Assembly (NCBI GenBank): GCA_036732565.1 | Contig: DAINCF010000391.1 | Coordinates: 1-6,815, forward strand | Direction of reading: 5' to 3' | Origin: JAIVJN01 sp036732565 | GTDB taxonomy: Bacteria; Acidobacteriota; Vicinamibacteria; Vicinamibacterales; UBA2999 | Length of the DNA: 6,815 nt | In this document: piece by piece, positions 1 through 6,815 of the stretch | Numbering within the stretch: the stretch's first letter is position 1 | Layout: the number at the start of each line of letters is the position of its first letter | Notes under the pieces: model-generated | The model's database searches: none | What the model was told of the DNA's origin: nothing | What the model saw: only the letters and a program-made list of their open reading frames with translations | Made by a program: the position numbers and the translations under genes

Positions 1-1134
1 CGCGGGCGTGCCCTGCTCTCGCGCCCGCAGACTCGAGGTGTAGATGGCGAGCGTGTCCAGGCCCTCTGCGTCGAGCGCATCGACGAGCTCGTCGACGAAG
101 GCGACGTTGCCGCTGAGCGCATGCGCTCGGTAGAAGAGGAGAGCTGCCGTCGGACGCCCGGGGTCACGACGTTGCTCCCAATCGTCGAGGGTCGCGTGCT
201 CGACATCTCTGAGGTACACGCCGTGCTCGGGCACGTCCAGCGGCGGCGCGCTCCCGTAGCCCGTCAGCAACAGGCGATCGGCTAGGAACTTAAGGCACTC
301 GCCGAGGTTGCGGTCTCCACCGAGTGTGAGATAGGTCCTGACGGCCTCGACGAGGTCCAGGCTGACGGTGCCGGCCCGGGCGAAGTCAGCGCGCGGCTCG
401 CCCGTCCCGCTGATCACCACCAACGGAATCTCGCGCTCGCTCGCCCACGAGTGCAGGCGCTCGAAGCCAGGCAGACTCTCGATCTCCCCGTGGAGCCGGA
501 CGACGATCACCCGTACATCGGCGAGCGAACCGCCGAGCACCAGGGAGAGCTGCTCCTCGCTCTGAATCCGGACGAGCGACACGCCAGTCACGTCGAGATC
601 CGGCGGAAGTGTCGGCTGCACGCGCCTCAGTGCGAGCAGATCGGTGTCGGCATGCGACAGCAACGCGATGCGATGTCGACCGGACGCGTGCTCGTGCGGC
701 CTGACTAGAGAAGGGTCCGCGAGCGGCCGCACGTCCCAGTCGTAGAAATTGAATACGTACTCGGTCAGTTCCACTGGTGGCGCCACGAAGCGGTCGGCCT
801 GCACCATGCTCTCGATGTAGTCGTAGATGAGCCGAACGTGCCACGGCGTGTTGACGGAGTGGAACCACACGGCTCGGCCATCGAACACCAGGCTGGCCAC
901 GTTCGCCAGCGCGCACGGGCCCAGGCAGCCGGCCTTCGTGAGATGCACGACGTTCCGCAGCCTGCGGCGGAGCCATTCGTCCTTGAAGGTGTCAACCGGC
1001 ACTGCCGCATAGCCGCGCTCGGTCCGTCCACAGCAGCAGCCGGTGAAGCAGTACGAGAGGTGCGCGCGTCGCTGCACGACGTTGATCGCACGCCCATCGG
1101 CGCGGACCACGCGGGATCGGAACATCTGGGTCAT
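1..1134 (-). CDS. cobN: Cobaltochelatase CobN with fused N-terminal 2Fe-2S ferredoxin domain (partial, C-terminus off the left edge)
   Basis: The reading frame is open for 378 codons from the ATG at 1134 to the window edge without a stop. Residues about 25-115 form a thioredoxin-like 2Fe-2S ferredoxin domain: a cysteine-rich stretch Y-C29-F-T-G-C33-C-C35-G-R, then KAGC70-LGPC74-ALANV, with the typical following 'VWFHSVN'. After a linker containing 'YVFNFYDWD', residues from about 150 match the CobN N-terminus: 'IALLSHADTDLLAL', then a segment ending in 'VIVVRLHGEIES', and 'LVVISGTGEP'. CobN is the large subunit of the ATP-dependent aerobic cobaltochelatase that inserts cobalt into hydrogenobyrinate a,c-diamide in the cytoplasm. 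It is normally about 1200-1300 residues, so most of it, including the catalytic core, lies outside the window. The gene starts 13 nt after the btuF stop, with GGGGA 7 nt before the ATG, so it is almost certainly co-transcribed with btuF under the B12 riboswitch. What the ferredoxin domain does is not known to me; a redox or electron-transfer role is an inference. A second ATG at codon 4 is also possible. Confidence 0.9.
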   Translation of the reverse strand, partial: MTQMFRSRVVRADGRAINVVQRRAHLSYCFTGCCCGRTERGYAAVPVDTFKDEWLRRRLRNVVHLTKAGCLGPCALANVASLVFDGRAVWFHSVNTPWHVRLIYDYIESMVQADRFVAPPVELTEYVFNFYDWDVRPLADPSLVRPHEHASGRHRIALLSHADTDLLALRRVQPTLPPDLDVTGVSLVRIQSEEQLSLVLGGSLADVRVIVVRLHGEIESLPGFERLHSWASEREIPLVVISGTGEPRADFARAGTVSLDLVEAVRTYLTLGGDRNLGECLKFLADRLLLTGYGSAPPLDVPEHGVYLRDVEHATLDDWEQRRDPGRPTAALLFYRAHALSGNVAFVDELVDALDAEGLDTLAIYTSSLRAREQGTPA

Positions 1135-1147
1135 TGGCGATTCCCCG

Positions 1148-2038
1148 TCAGCGCGTCTGATCGCCGTGAAACCAGGCCGCCATGAGCTGCGCGACGGTGA
1201 CAATGCGAGGCCCAGCAACCACGAAGGCGTCGTCGTTCGTCGCATACACCGCGCGCGCGCGCACCGCTCCGACCGCGTGCCGGCGCCGCCACAGTTCCTC
1301 CGTCACCTGCCGGCGCTGCTCGGCATCGTCCGGCGACTCGCCCGTTTCCCCGACGTCGATGATCACCTCCGGCGCGAGTCTGATCACCGTCTCCATCGAG
1401 ATCCGCGGATACTCGAGCGGAACGGAGGCCAGCACGTTGACGCCCCCTGCGGTGGCCGCCACGTCGTGGAGATACGAGCCCGGCCCAACCGCAACGAGGT
1501 TCGACAGCGTTCCGGCTTGACGGCCGACGATGATGAGCACTTTTCTGGGCGGGCGCCCTGCGACTGAGGCCCGCACGCGCGCCAGACCGGCGGTGAGGTC
1601 GGCCACAAGGCGATCCGCTCGGTCGGGAACACCGGCCGCGTTGCCGATTTCGCGGATCCGGGTGAACACGCCCGGCAAGGCGCCTCGCTCCACGAGCGCA
1701 GTGTTGATGCCGAGCGCGGCCAGATGCGGAACGGCCATCGACCCGGCATGAAGGATTACCAGTTCCGGTCGCAGGCGAGCGATGGTCTCCGCGTCGGACC
1801 TGCGGAACGTCCCAACTCGTGGCAGCGTCTTGACGCTCGGCGGATAGCGGCAGAAGCTCGACACGCCGACCACGCGATCGCCGAGATCAAGCGCAAACAG
1901 GGTTTCAGTAGTGCTCGGTGACGTCGAGACGATACGGGCGGGAATGCCGCGTGATTGCGCCAGCGCCACGCTGCTCGCGCCGAGCACGAGCAACGCCGTC
2001 ATCAGCCTGGATGCAGAGCGCAGGGTGCCGCCCCTCAT
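1148..2038 (-). CDS. btuF: Periplasmic cobalamin-binding protein of a B12 ABC transporter (BtuF-like)
   Basis: This is a 296-residue substrate-binding protein of the BtuF/FhuD (helical backbone, class III) type. It would capture B12 or a corrinoid in the periplasm and deliver it to a BtuCD-like permease. Residues 1-27 are a Sec signal peptide (basic N-region, LMTALLVLGASSVALA, likely cut after ALA); there is no lipobox cysteine, so it should be soluble. The mature protein begins with the family signature 'RIVSTSPSTTETLFALDLG', then 'DRVVGVSSFCRYPP' and 'LPRVGTF'. The second lobe shows 'VAVGPGSYLHDVAATAGG' and 'PEVIIDVGET'. Two adjacent ATGs (2041 and 2038) follow a GGAGG. The second has 7-nt spacing and is preferred; the first has 4-nt spacing and adds one Met. 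An upstream in-frame ATG at 2125 is rejected because it would place 28 extra residues before the signal peptide. The cobalamin riboswitch upstream and cobN downstream support a B12 rather than a siderophore role. No permease or ATPase gene is present in this window. Confidence 0.92.
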   Translation of the reverse strand: MRGGTLRSASRLMTALLVLGASSVALAQSRGIPARIVSTSPSTTETLFALDLGDRVVGVSSFCRYPPSVKTLPRVGTFRRSDAETIARLRPELVILHAGSMAVPHLAALGINTALVERGALPGVFTRIREIGNAAGVPDRADRLVADLTAGLARVRASVAGRPPRKVLIIVGRQAGTLSNLVAVGPGSYLHDVAATAGGVNVLASVPLEYPRISMETVIRLAPEVIIDVGETGESPDDAEQRRQVTEELWRRRHAVGAVRARAVYATNDDAFVVAGPRIVTVAQLMAAWFHGDQTR

Positions 2039-2045
2039 CATGGTG

Positions 2046-2050
2046 CCTCC
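2046..2050 (-). promoter_or_regulatory. Shine-Dalgarno of btuF (GGAGG)
   Basis: On the minus strand the sequence reads GGAGG-CACC-ATG-ATG. The strong SD sets the btuF start at 2038 (7-nt spacing) or 2041 (4-nt spacing). It is also one strand of a possible sequestering helix with CCTCCG at 2109-2114 in the same leader. Confidence 0.85.
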
Positions 2051-2162
2051 GCGTGCGAAGCGGCAGACCAGCGTGGGCGATGAGGTGTGTTGGAATGACG
2101 GCTGAGGCCGGAGGTTCCAGTGCACACTCTCTGTCGTCGCAGAAAGTCGACCGCAGAACCCC
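2046..2162 (-). promoter_or_regulatory. Expression platform of the cobalamin riboswitch (predicted translational switch)
   Basis: About 120 nt separate the aptamer from the btuF start. Two helices in it cannot coexist. Helix A pairs GGGGTTCT (2155-2162) with GGAACCTC (2111-2118), 8 bp including two G-U pairs. Helix B pairs CCTCCG (2109-2114) with CGGAGG (2046-2051), 6 perfect G-C/A-U pairs covering the btuF Shine-Dalgarno. Both need the bases at 2111-2114. Helix A also competes with aptamer stem P1 for 2160-2162. The simplest reading is as follows: with B12 bound, P1 is stable, helix A is lost, helix B hides the SD and translation is off; without B12, helix A forms and the SD is free. I see no U-tract after a hairpin, so transcriptional termination is less likely. 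The helices are read directly from the sequence; the switching order is inference. Confidence 0.55.
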
Positions 2163-2343
2163 TGGGTAGGTCTCCTGGCTCGGAAGCGCGCGCATCGAAC
2201 CTTGCGGTTTGATACGCGAGCCGCTTCACCTTCCCCGGCCTTTCGGCCGAGTGGTCATCGAAGCGGCGTCACTTCACTCACAGTGGCGGGACCGCGCCGG
2301 ATTTGCACCGGCTTCCCCGTTATGCCCTCGTGGGCACCCAAGG
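2160..2343 (-). promoter_or_regulatory. Cobalamin (B12) riboswitch aptamer
   Basis: The minus strand carries the family's conserved core: GGGGAAGCCGGTGCAAATCC, then GGTCCCGCCACTGTGA (core 2278-2316), and the B12 box AGCCAGGAGACCTACC at 2165-2180. The closing stem P1 can be drawn as CCTTGGGT (2336-2343) with ACCCAGGG (2160-2167), 8 bp with one G-U pair. A peripheral arm has an 8-bp stem (2260-2267 with 2220-2227) and an inner hairpin, CGGCC-GAAA-GGCCG (2236-2249). The element binds adenosylcobalamin or a related corrinoid and normally represses the downstream gene when B12 is plentiful. The downstream genes, btuF and cobN, are classic members of the regulon. It begins only about 50 nt after the stop codon of the upstream dehydrogenase subunit gene, so read-through from that operon would also pass through this control point. 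Confidence 0.97.
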
Positions 2344-2351
2344 CAAACGGG

Positions 2352-2360
2352 ATGGTATCA
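2352..2360 (-). promoter_or_regulatory. Possible extended -10 promoter for the riboswitch-btuF-cobN transcript
   Basis: In the 51 nt between the upstream stop codon and riboswitch P1, the minus strand has TG-A-TACCAT, an extended -10 with 4 of 6 matches to TATAAT. Transcription would begin at about 2345, just before the first P1 base at 2343, which is where a riboswitch transcript should start. No convincing -35 lies 17 nt upstream (TGCTCG), so this is a suggestion from position more than from sequence strength. Confidence 0.35.
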
Positions 2361-2394
2361 CGAGCTCAGACTTCCGAGCAGCCGGTCAGGTGGC

Positions 2395-3048
2395 CTACTC
2401 TTCCGCTTTGTACCACCGTGCAACGCTCGCGGCCGTCTCGGTCACGCCGAGATGATCGAGCGCGGCCTTCGGCGCGCCCTCCCACTTGCCCATCTTGTTG
2501 CCCATGTACTGCAGGTCCTCCATGCCCATCTTGCTGCTGAAGAACCCGGCCGCGGTCAGATCGCGTACAGTGCAGAAGAACTCCACGCCATGGCTCAACT
2601 CCGGGCGGGCGCGCGCCGGCCAGGCGATGTCGTCGAGAACGGCCGATCGCTCTGACTCGGCGCAGTCGCGGAACGTCCGGCCGAAGCGATCCCGGCATTC
2701 GTGATCGAGCCAGCGCAAGCCGCCGCGCATCGCGATCTGCCGCTTCGGTTGATCGATCATCATGAAGTCGATGAACTCCGGCACGCCGGCGTCCGAGGCG
2801 CTTCCCGAGCGCTCGTCCGCGGGAATGATGATGTTCACCAGGAGAGTGAGCATCGCGAGCTCGTCGGCCGTGAAGAACTGCGGCCGAAACGGTTCGCTGG
2901 TCTCCGACGCGACGCGACGAGCGTCCTGGGCGCGCTGCCCCGCCTGCTGCGCCTCCGCCTCGGTCCAGACGAACATCGCCGCGGCCGGCGCCGCCGCGAG
3001 TGACTGCAAGATCCGTCGACGACTTATCGAATCAGGATGATCGGTCAT
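2395..3048 (-). CDS. Gluconate 2-dehydrogenase subunit 3 family protein with Tat signal (small subunit of a GMC dehydrogenase)
   Basis: This is a 217-residue protein. Residues 9-15 (SRRRILQ) form a twin-arginine motif followed by a short alanine-rich hydrophobic stretch ending near residue 33, so it is a Tat substrate folded before export. Residues about 57-200 match the Gluconate_2-dh3 family: FFTADELAMLTLLVNIIIPA, then 'DAGVPEFIDFMM', 'GLRWLD', 'VEFFCTVRDLTAAGFFSS' and a 'MGNKMGKWEGAP' end. In known complexes (gluconate, FAD-glucose and glucoside 3-dehydrogenases) this subunit is the chaperone-like partner whose Tat signal carries the signal-less flavoprotein out. Its gene follows the GMC gene on the same strand after 98 nt, which hold a repeat element. 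The ATG at 3048 is chosen because it places the RR motif properly; no good Shine-Dalgarno precedes it, only a purine stretch, GGACACAG. The substrate of the complex cannot be read from this subunit. Confidence 0.9.
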   Translation of the reverse strand: MTDHPDSISRRRILQSLAAAPAAAMFVWTEAEAQQAGQRAQDARRVASETSEPFRPQFFTADELAMLTLLVNIIIPADERSGSASDAGVPEFIDFMMIDQPKRQIAMRGGLRWLDHECRDRFGRTFRDCAESERSAVLDDIAWPARARPELSHGVEFFCTVRDLTAAGFFSSKMGMEDLQYMGNKMGKWEGAPKAALDHLGVTETAASVARWYKAEE

Positions 3049-3061
3049 CTGTGTCCGATTC

Positions 3062-3086
3062 GGCCGCCCTGAAGGGCGGCCTCTAC
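3062..3086 (-). repeat. REP-like palindrome, copy 1 (GTAG foot on the minus strand)
   Basis: On the minus strand this reads GTAG-A then a perfect 8-bp stem GGCCGCCC / GGGCGGCC (3062-3069 with 3074-3081) around a TTCA loop. The GTAG foot is at 3083-3086. It is the same design as the copy at 3117-3142 but in the opposite orientation. A GTAG next to a GC-rich hairpin is the hallmark of REP elements mobilised by REP-associated (RAYT, Y1-type) transposases. It would also fold in the mRNA between the two dehydrogenase genes. Confidence 0.6.
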
Positions 3087-3088
3087 AA

Positions 3089-3120
3089 GTGGTTTACGTG
3101 TAGATGTGGTTTACGTGTAG
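3089..3120. repeat. 15-bp direct repeat, two copies, between the two REP-like palindromes
   Basis: GTGGTTTACGTGTAG occurs at 3089-3103 and again, identically, at 3106-3120, a period of 17 bp. Each copy ends in GTAG, the same tetranucleotide that foots the palindromes, and the second copy runs straight into palindrome copy 2. The segment is less GC-rich than its surroundings and is not coding. Confidence 0.8.
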
Positions 3121-3142
3121 CGGCCGGCCTTCAGGCCGGCCG
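3117..3142 (+). repeat. REP-like palindrome, copy 2 (GTAG foot on the plus strand)
   Basis: The plus strand reads GTAG (3117-3120) immediately followed by a perfect 9-bp stem CGGCCGGCC / GGCCGGCCG (3121-3129 with 3134-3142) and a TTCA loop. The loop sequence and foot match copy 1 read on the opposite strand, while the stem bases differ by compensating changes. It ends 4 nt before the stop codon of the GMC gene. Confidence 0.6.
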
Positions 3143-3146
3143 ACCA

Positions 3147-4856
3147 TTAGATTTGTAATTCCTTCCTCTGCTGCACGATGTAATCACACGTCCGCCACGC
3201 CAGCGCCATGATCGTCCAGGTCAGGTTCTTGTCAGCCTGCGACACGAAGGGGCCGCCGTCGCAGACGAAGAGGTTCTTCACTTCGTGCGCCTGGCAGTTG
3301 CCGTTGAGACAAGACGAGCGCGGGTCGGCACCCATGCGTGTCACGCCCGCCTCGTGGATGATCCGCCCGCCGGTTTCGAGCCCCTCGTCGTCTTCCTGAT
3401 CGGGCTTCAGCGGAAACGGCTCACCACCCATCTGCTTGATCAGCGCGCGGAACGTGTCGCGCATGTGCCGCGACTGCTTGCGCTCGTGATCCGACCACTT
3501 CCAATGAAAGCGCAGCACCGGGACGCCCCACTTGTCCACCACATCCGGATCGATCTCGCAGTACGACTCCTTGTTGGGAATCATCTCCCCGCGCCCCTCG
3601 AAGGACACGACGGCGCCGTACAGCCGCCGGTATTCGTCCTTCAGCGACTTGCCGTACCCACCACCAGACGAGCCAGGATGCCGCTCGATCTCCTGCATGA
3701 ACCCGAAGCTGGGCATGCGGCGTCCACCGCCAACCTCGATGTGGTAGCCGCGCGGGAAGTCGAGGGTCTTGTTGTCGATCCACCACGGCATGTAGACGTG
3801 CATCCCGCCCGCGCCATCGGAGTTGTACGGCGGCATGCCGACCATCTTCGGGATGAACCCGGTGAGGCTCGTGCCGGTGGAATCGGTCAGATAGCGCCCG
3901 ACCACGCCGCTGCCGTTGGCGAGCCCGTTGGGAAAACGCGCGGACTTCGAGTTGAGCAGCAGGCGCGCCGACTCGCACGCGCTCGCGGCGAGCACGACGA
4001 CCCGCGCGCGTGCGGTTTCTTCGAGGCCGCTCGTGGTGTCGACGAACGAGATCCCCGTGGCGCGCCCCTCGGCGTCGCTGGTCACCTCGCGCGCCATCGC
4101 TCCCGTGCGAATCGTGAGGCGACCCGTCTTCTGCGCCGGCGGCAGGAACACGGTGGGCGTCTGGAAGTTCGAGGCGGTCGAGCACCCGCGCCCGCAGTTG
4201 CCGCAGTAGTGACAGGCGGCCCGCCCGTTGTGCGGGCGCGTGAGAATCGACTTCCGCGCCGGCACACACGTGATGTTCAGCGCGTCGGAGGCCGCCTTGA
4301 CGAGCACTTCATGCGCGCGGGGCAGGGGCGGCGGCAGGAAGACGCCGTCCGGCTCGTTCTTCAGTCCCGTCTCTGCGGCGTGGTTGTAGCCGTAGATGCC
4401 AACGAACCGATCCAGCGTGTCGTAGTACGGCCGCATGTCCTCGTAGGTGATCGGCCAGTCGTCGCCAAGGCCATCGAGACTGCGGCGGCGGAAATCGTCG
4501 GGGCCCCATCGCAACGAAATCCTGCCCCAGTGGTTGGTACGACCGCCCAGCATGCGAGCGCGAAACCAGTCGAATCTCGAGTCGGGCCCCGTCGTGTAGG
4601 GTTCGCCGTCGATCTCCCAGCCACCCCAGGCGGCATCGAATTCGCCGAACGGGCGCTCCGTGGGCGCACCGCGGCGCGGCGAGTCGTACGACCACGCCAT
4701 CATCCGGCCATGCTTCAGCTGGTCGTAAAACGGGCCGGCCTCGAGCATGAGTACGTCGGCCCCAGCCTCGGTGAGCACTTTCGCAGCGACGCCGCCGCCG
4801 GCACCCGAGCCGACGATGACGACATCCCAGATCTTGGGTGATGTAATGGTTTGCAT
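3147..4856 (-). CDS. GMC-family FAD-dependent oxidoreductase, catalytic subunit of a gluconate/glucoside dehydrogenase-type complex
   Basis: This 569-residue flavoprotein would oxidise an alcohol group, probably of a sugar or sugar derivative. The N-terminus has the FAD Rossmann motif G16-S-G18-A-G-G21 with the ribose-binding acidic residue in VLMLE39-AG. GGRTNHWG (104-111) is the second flavin signature. The C-terminal catalytic region shows H501 in HEAGVTRMG and N544 in ADKNLTWTIMALA, the expected His/Asn pair. Residues 215-225 contain C-x2-C-x2-C-x3-C (ACHYCGNCGRGC), which could hold an iron-sulfur cluster. There is no signal peptide; it probably travels through Tat bound to the small subunit encoded just downstream. 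The family includes gluconate 2-dehydrogenase, FAD-glucose dehydrogenase and LacA-type glucoside 3-dehydrogenase, and I cannot choose among them. Those relatives use a cytochrome c subunit, which is not encoded in this window. The ATG at 4856 lacks a clear Shine-Dalgarno but places the Rossmann motif normally. Confidence 0.9.
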   Translation of the reverse strand: MQTITSPKIWDVVIVGSGAGGGVAAKVLTEAGADVLMLEAGPFYDQLKHGRMMAWSYDSPRRGAPTERPFGEFDAAWGGWEIDGEPYTTGPDSRFDWFRARMLGGRTNHWGRISLRWGPDDFRRRSLDGLGDDWPITYEDMRPYYDTLDRFVGIYGYNHAAETGLKNEPDGVFLPPPLPRAHEVLVKAASDALNITCVPARKSILTRPHNGRAACHYCGNCGRGCSTASNFQTPTVFLPPAQKTGRLTIRTGAMAREVTSDAEGRATGISFVDTTSGLEETARARVVVLAASACESARLLLNSKSARFPNGLANGSGVVGRYLTDSTGTSLTGFIPKMVGMPPYNSDGAGGMHVYMPWWIDNKTLDFPRGYHIEVGGGRRMPSFGFMQEIERHPGSSGGGYGKSLKDEYRRLYGAVVSFEGRGEMIPNKESYCEIDPDVVDKWGVPVLRFHWKWSDHERKQSRHMRDTFRALIKQMGGEPFPLKPDQEDDEGLETGGRIIHEAGVTRMGADPRSSCLNGNCQAHEVKNLFVCDGGPFVSQADKNLTWTIMALAWRTCDYIVQQRKELQI

Positions 4857-4962
4857 CGGCTGACCGGGAGTGTAGCAGGTTGACGGGGATGAGGGAATTC
4901 ACGATGCTCGGACCTAAGACGGGGAGCGACGGCGAGCCGCCGACCGTTCCCGATGAGCTTAT
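4857..4962. other. Divergent intergenic region between the GMC gene and treS
   Basis: These 106 bp must hold both promoters. On the minus strand, TGC-TACACT (about 4869-4877) could be an extended -10 for the GMC gene, but no -35 supports it and the leader would be very short. No convincing sigma70 promoter is visible for treS. The only strong structure is the hairpin at 4922-4951, listed separately. Confidence 0.5.
4922..4951 (+). promoter_or_regulatory. Stable hairpin in the treS leader or promoter region
   Basis: GGGAGCG (4922-4928) pairs with CGTTCCC (4945-4951), 7 bp with one G-U. Inside it, CGGCG (4930-4934) pairs with CGCCG (4938-4942) around an AGC loop. The two stems are separated only by A on one side and AC on the other. 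It ends 11 nt before the GTG start at 4963. It could be an mRNA leader structure or an operator-like inverted repeat; no T-tract follows, so a terminator is unlikely. Confidence 0.45.
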
Positions 4963-6636
<1,674 letters not shown>

Positions 6637-6815
6637 CAGCGAACGCGTCACCCTCGACCTCGTGGTCGGTGTGGTGGCCGAGGACCAGGCCGCCGGGTCC
6701 GTCGGTCCCGCTCTCGGGGAGCTCGTCGCCTCGCTGTCTGAACCGGACCCGGCGTTACGCTGGCGGCTTGTGGTCGCGAATGCGGGCGCGCCGCTGACCG
6801 GTCTGCCACAGCTCG

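Noticed and set aside
80..95. Perfect 16-bp palindrome TCGACGAGCTCGTCGA
   Set aside because: It lies within the cobN frame and is explained by the repeated Val-Asp/Glu-Leu-Val codons; there is no sign of a binding site.
386..976. 196-codon minus-strand frame inside the CobN region
   Set aside because: It is out of frame with the continuous ferredoxin-CobN frame, very Arg-rich, and has no family resemblance.
1247..1264. Alternating CG run (possible Z-DNA tract)
   Set aside because: It encodes an Arg-Ala-Arg-Ala stretch near the end of btuF, and such runs are expected by chance at this base composition.
2039..2125. Longer btuF start at ATG 2125
   Set aside because: It adds 28 residues ahead of a clean signal peptide, has no Shine-Dalgarno, and uses bases that form the riboswitch expression platform.
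3062..3142. Hairpins as a bidirectional transcription terminator
   Set aside because: Neither hairpin is followed by a T-tract on either strand, and the two genes around them encode partner subunits that should be transcribed together.
3285..4841. 518-codon open frame on the plus strand opposite the GMC gene
   Set aside because: It is the antisense shadow of a GC-rich gene: the protein is Arg/His/Val-rich with no recognisable motif, while the minus frame carries intact FAD and catalytic motifs.

Overview
The window is a G+C-rich (roughly two thirds, by eye) piece of bacterial chromosome. Codon third positions are strongly G/C in all five genes. The mix of genes points to a Gram-negative soil-type bacterium: a B12 riboswitch with what looks like translational control, a Tat-exported dehydrogenase small subunit with its GMC flavoprotein partner, trehalose synthase, and a ferredoxin-CobN fusion. 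The intergenic GTAG-footed palindromes and the gene content would fit Acidobacteriota (for example Vicinamibacteria), but this is impression, not proof.

Layout. Positions 1-2360, minus strand, hold a cobalamin-controlled unit. It has a possible extended -10 promoter (about 2352-2360), a clear adenosylcobalamin-type riboswitch (2160-2343), and a 120-nt expression platform. A periplasmic B12-binding protein of BtuF type (1148-2038) follows, then, 13 nt later, the first 378 codons of a cobaltochelatase CobN that carries an N-terminal 2Fe-2S thioredoxin-like ferredoxin domain and runs off the left edge. Positions 2395-4856, minus strand, hold a two-gene dehydrogenase operon: a GMC-family FAD oxidoreductase, then a Tat-signalled gluconate 2-dehydrogenase subunit 3-type protein. 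The 98-nt gap between them contains two perfect GTAG-footed hairpins in opposite orientation around a 15-bp direct repeat, a REP/REPIN-like unit. From 4857 the strand switches. A 106-bp divergent region with one strong hairpin leads to a stand-alone trehalose synthase (TreS, 4963-6636). A further gene, perhaps a glycosyltransferase, starts inside the end of treS and runs off the right edge.

How the genes work together. BtuF and CobN are both B12 genes (uptake, and cobalt insertion or corrin metabolism) and very likely share the riboswitch. The GMC protein has no signal peptide of its own and would leave the cytoplasm attached to the Tat-bearing small subunit; no cytochrome c partner is encoded here. 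TreS interconverts maltose and trehalose in the cytoplasm. A direct link between TreS and the periplasmic sugar-type dehydrogenase is possible but speculative.

Nothing here is clearly a wholly new system. The points most worth checking are the mutually exclusive helices that connect riboswitch P1 to the btuF Shine-Dalgarno, the REPIN-like element inside the dehydrogenase operon, and the four-cysteine motif in the GMC subunit.
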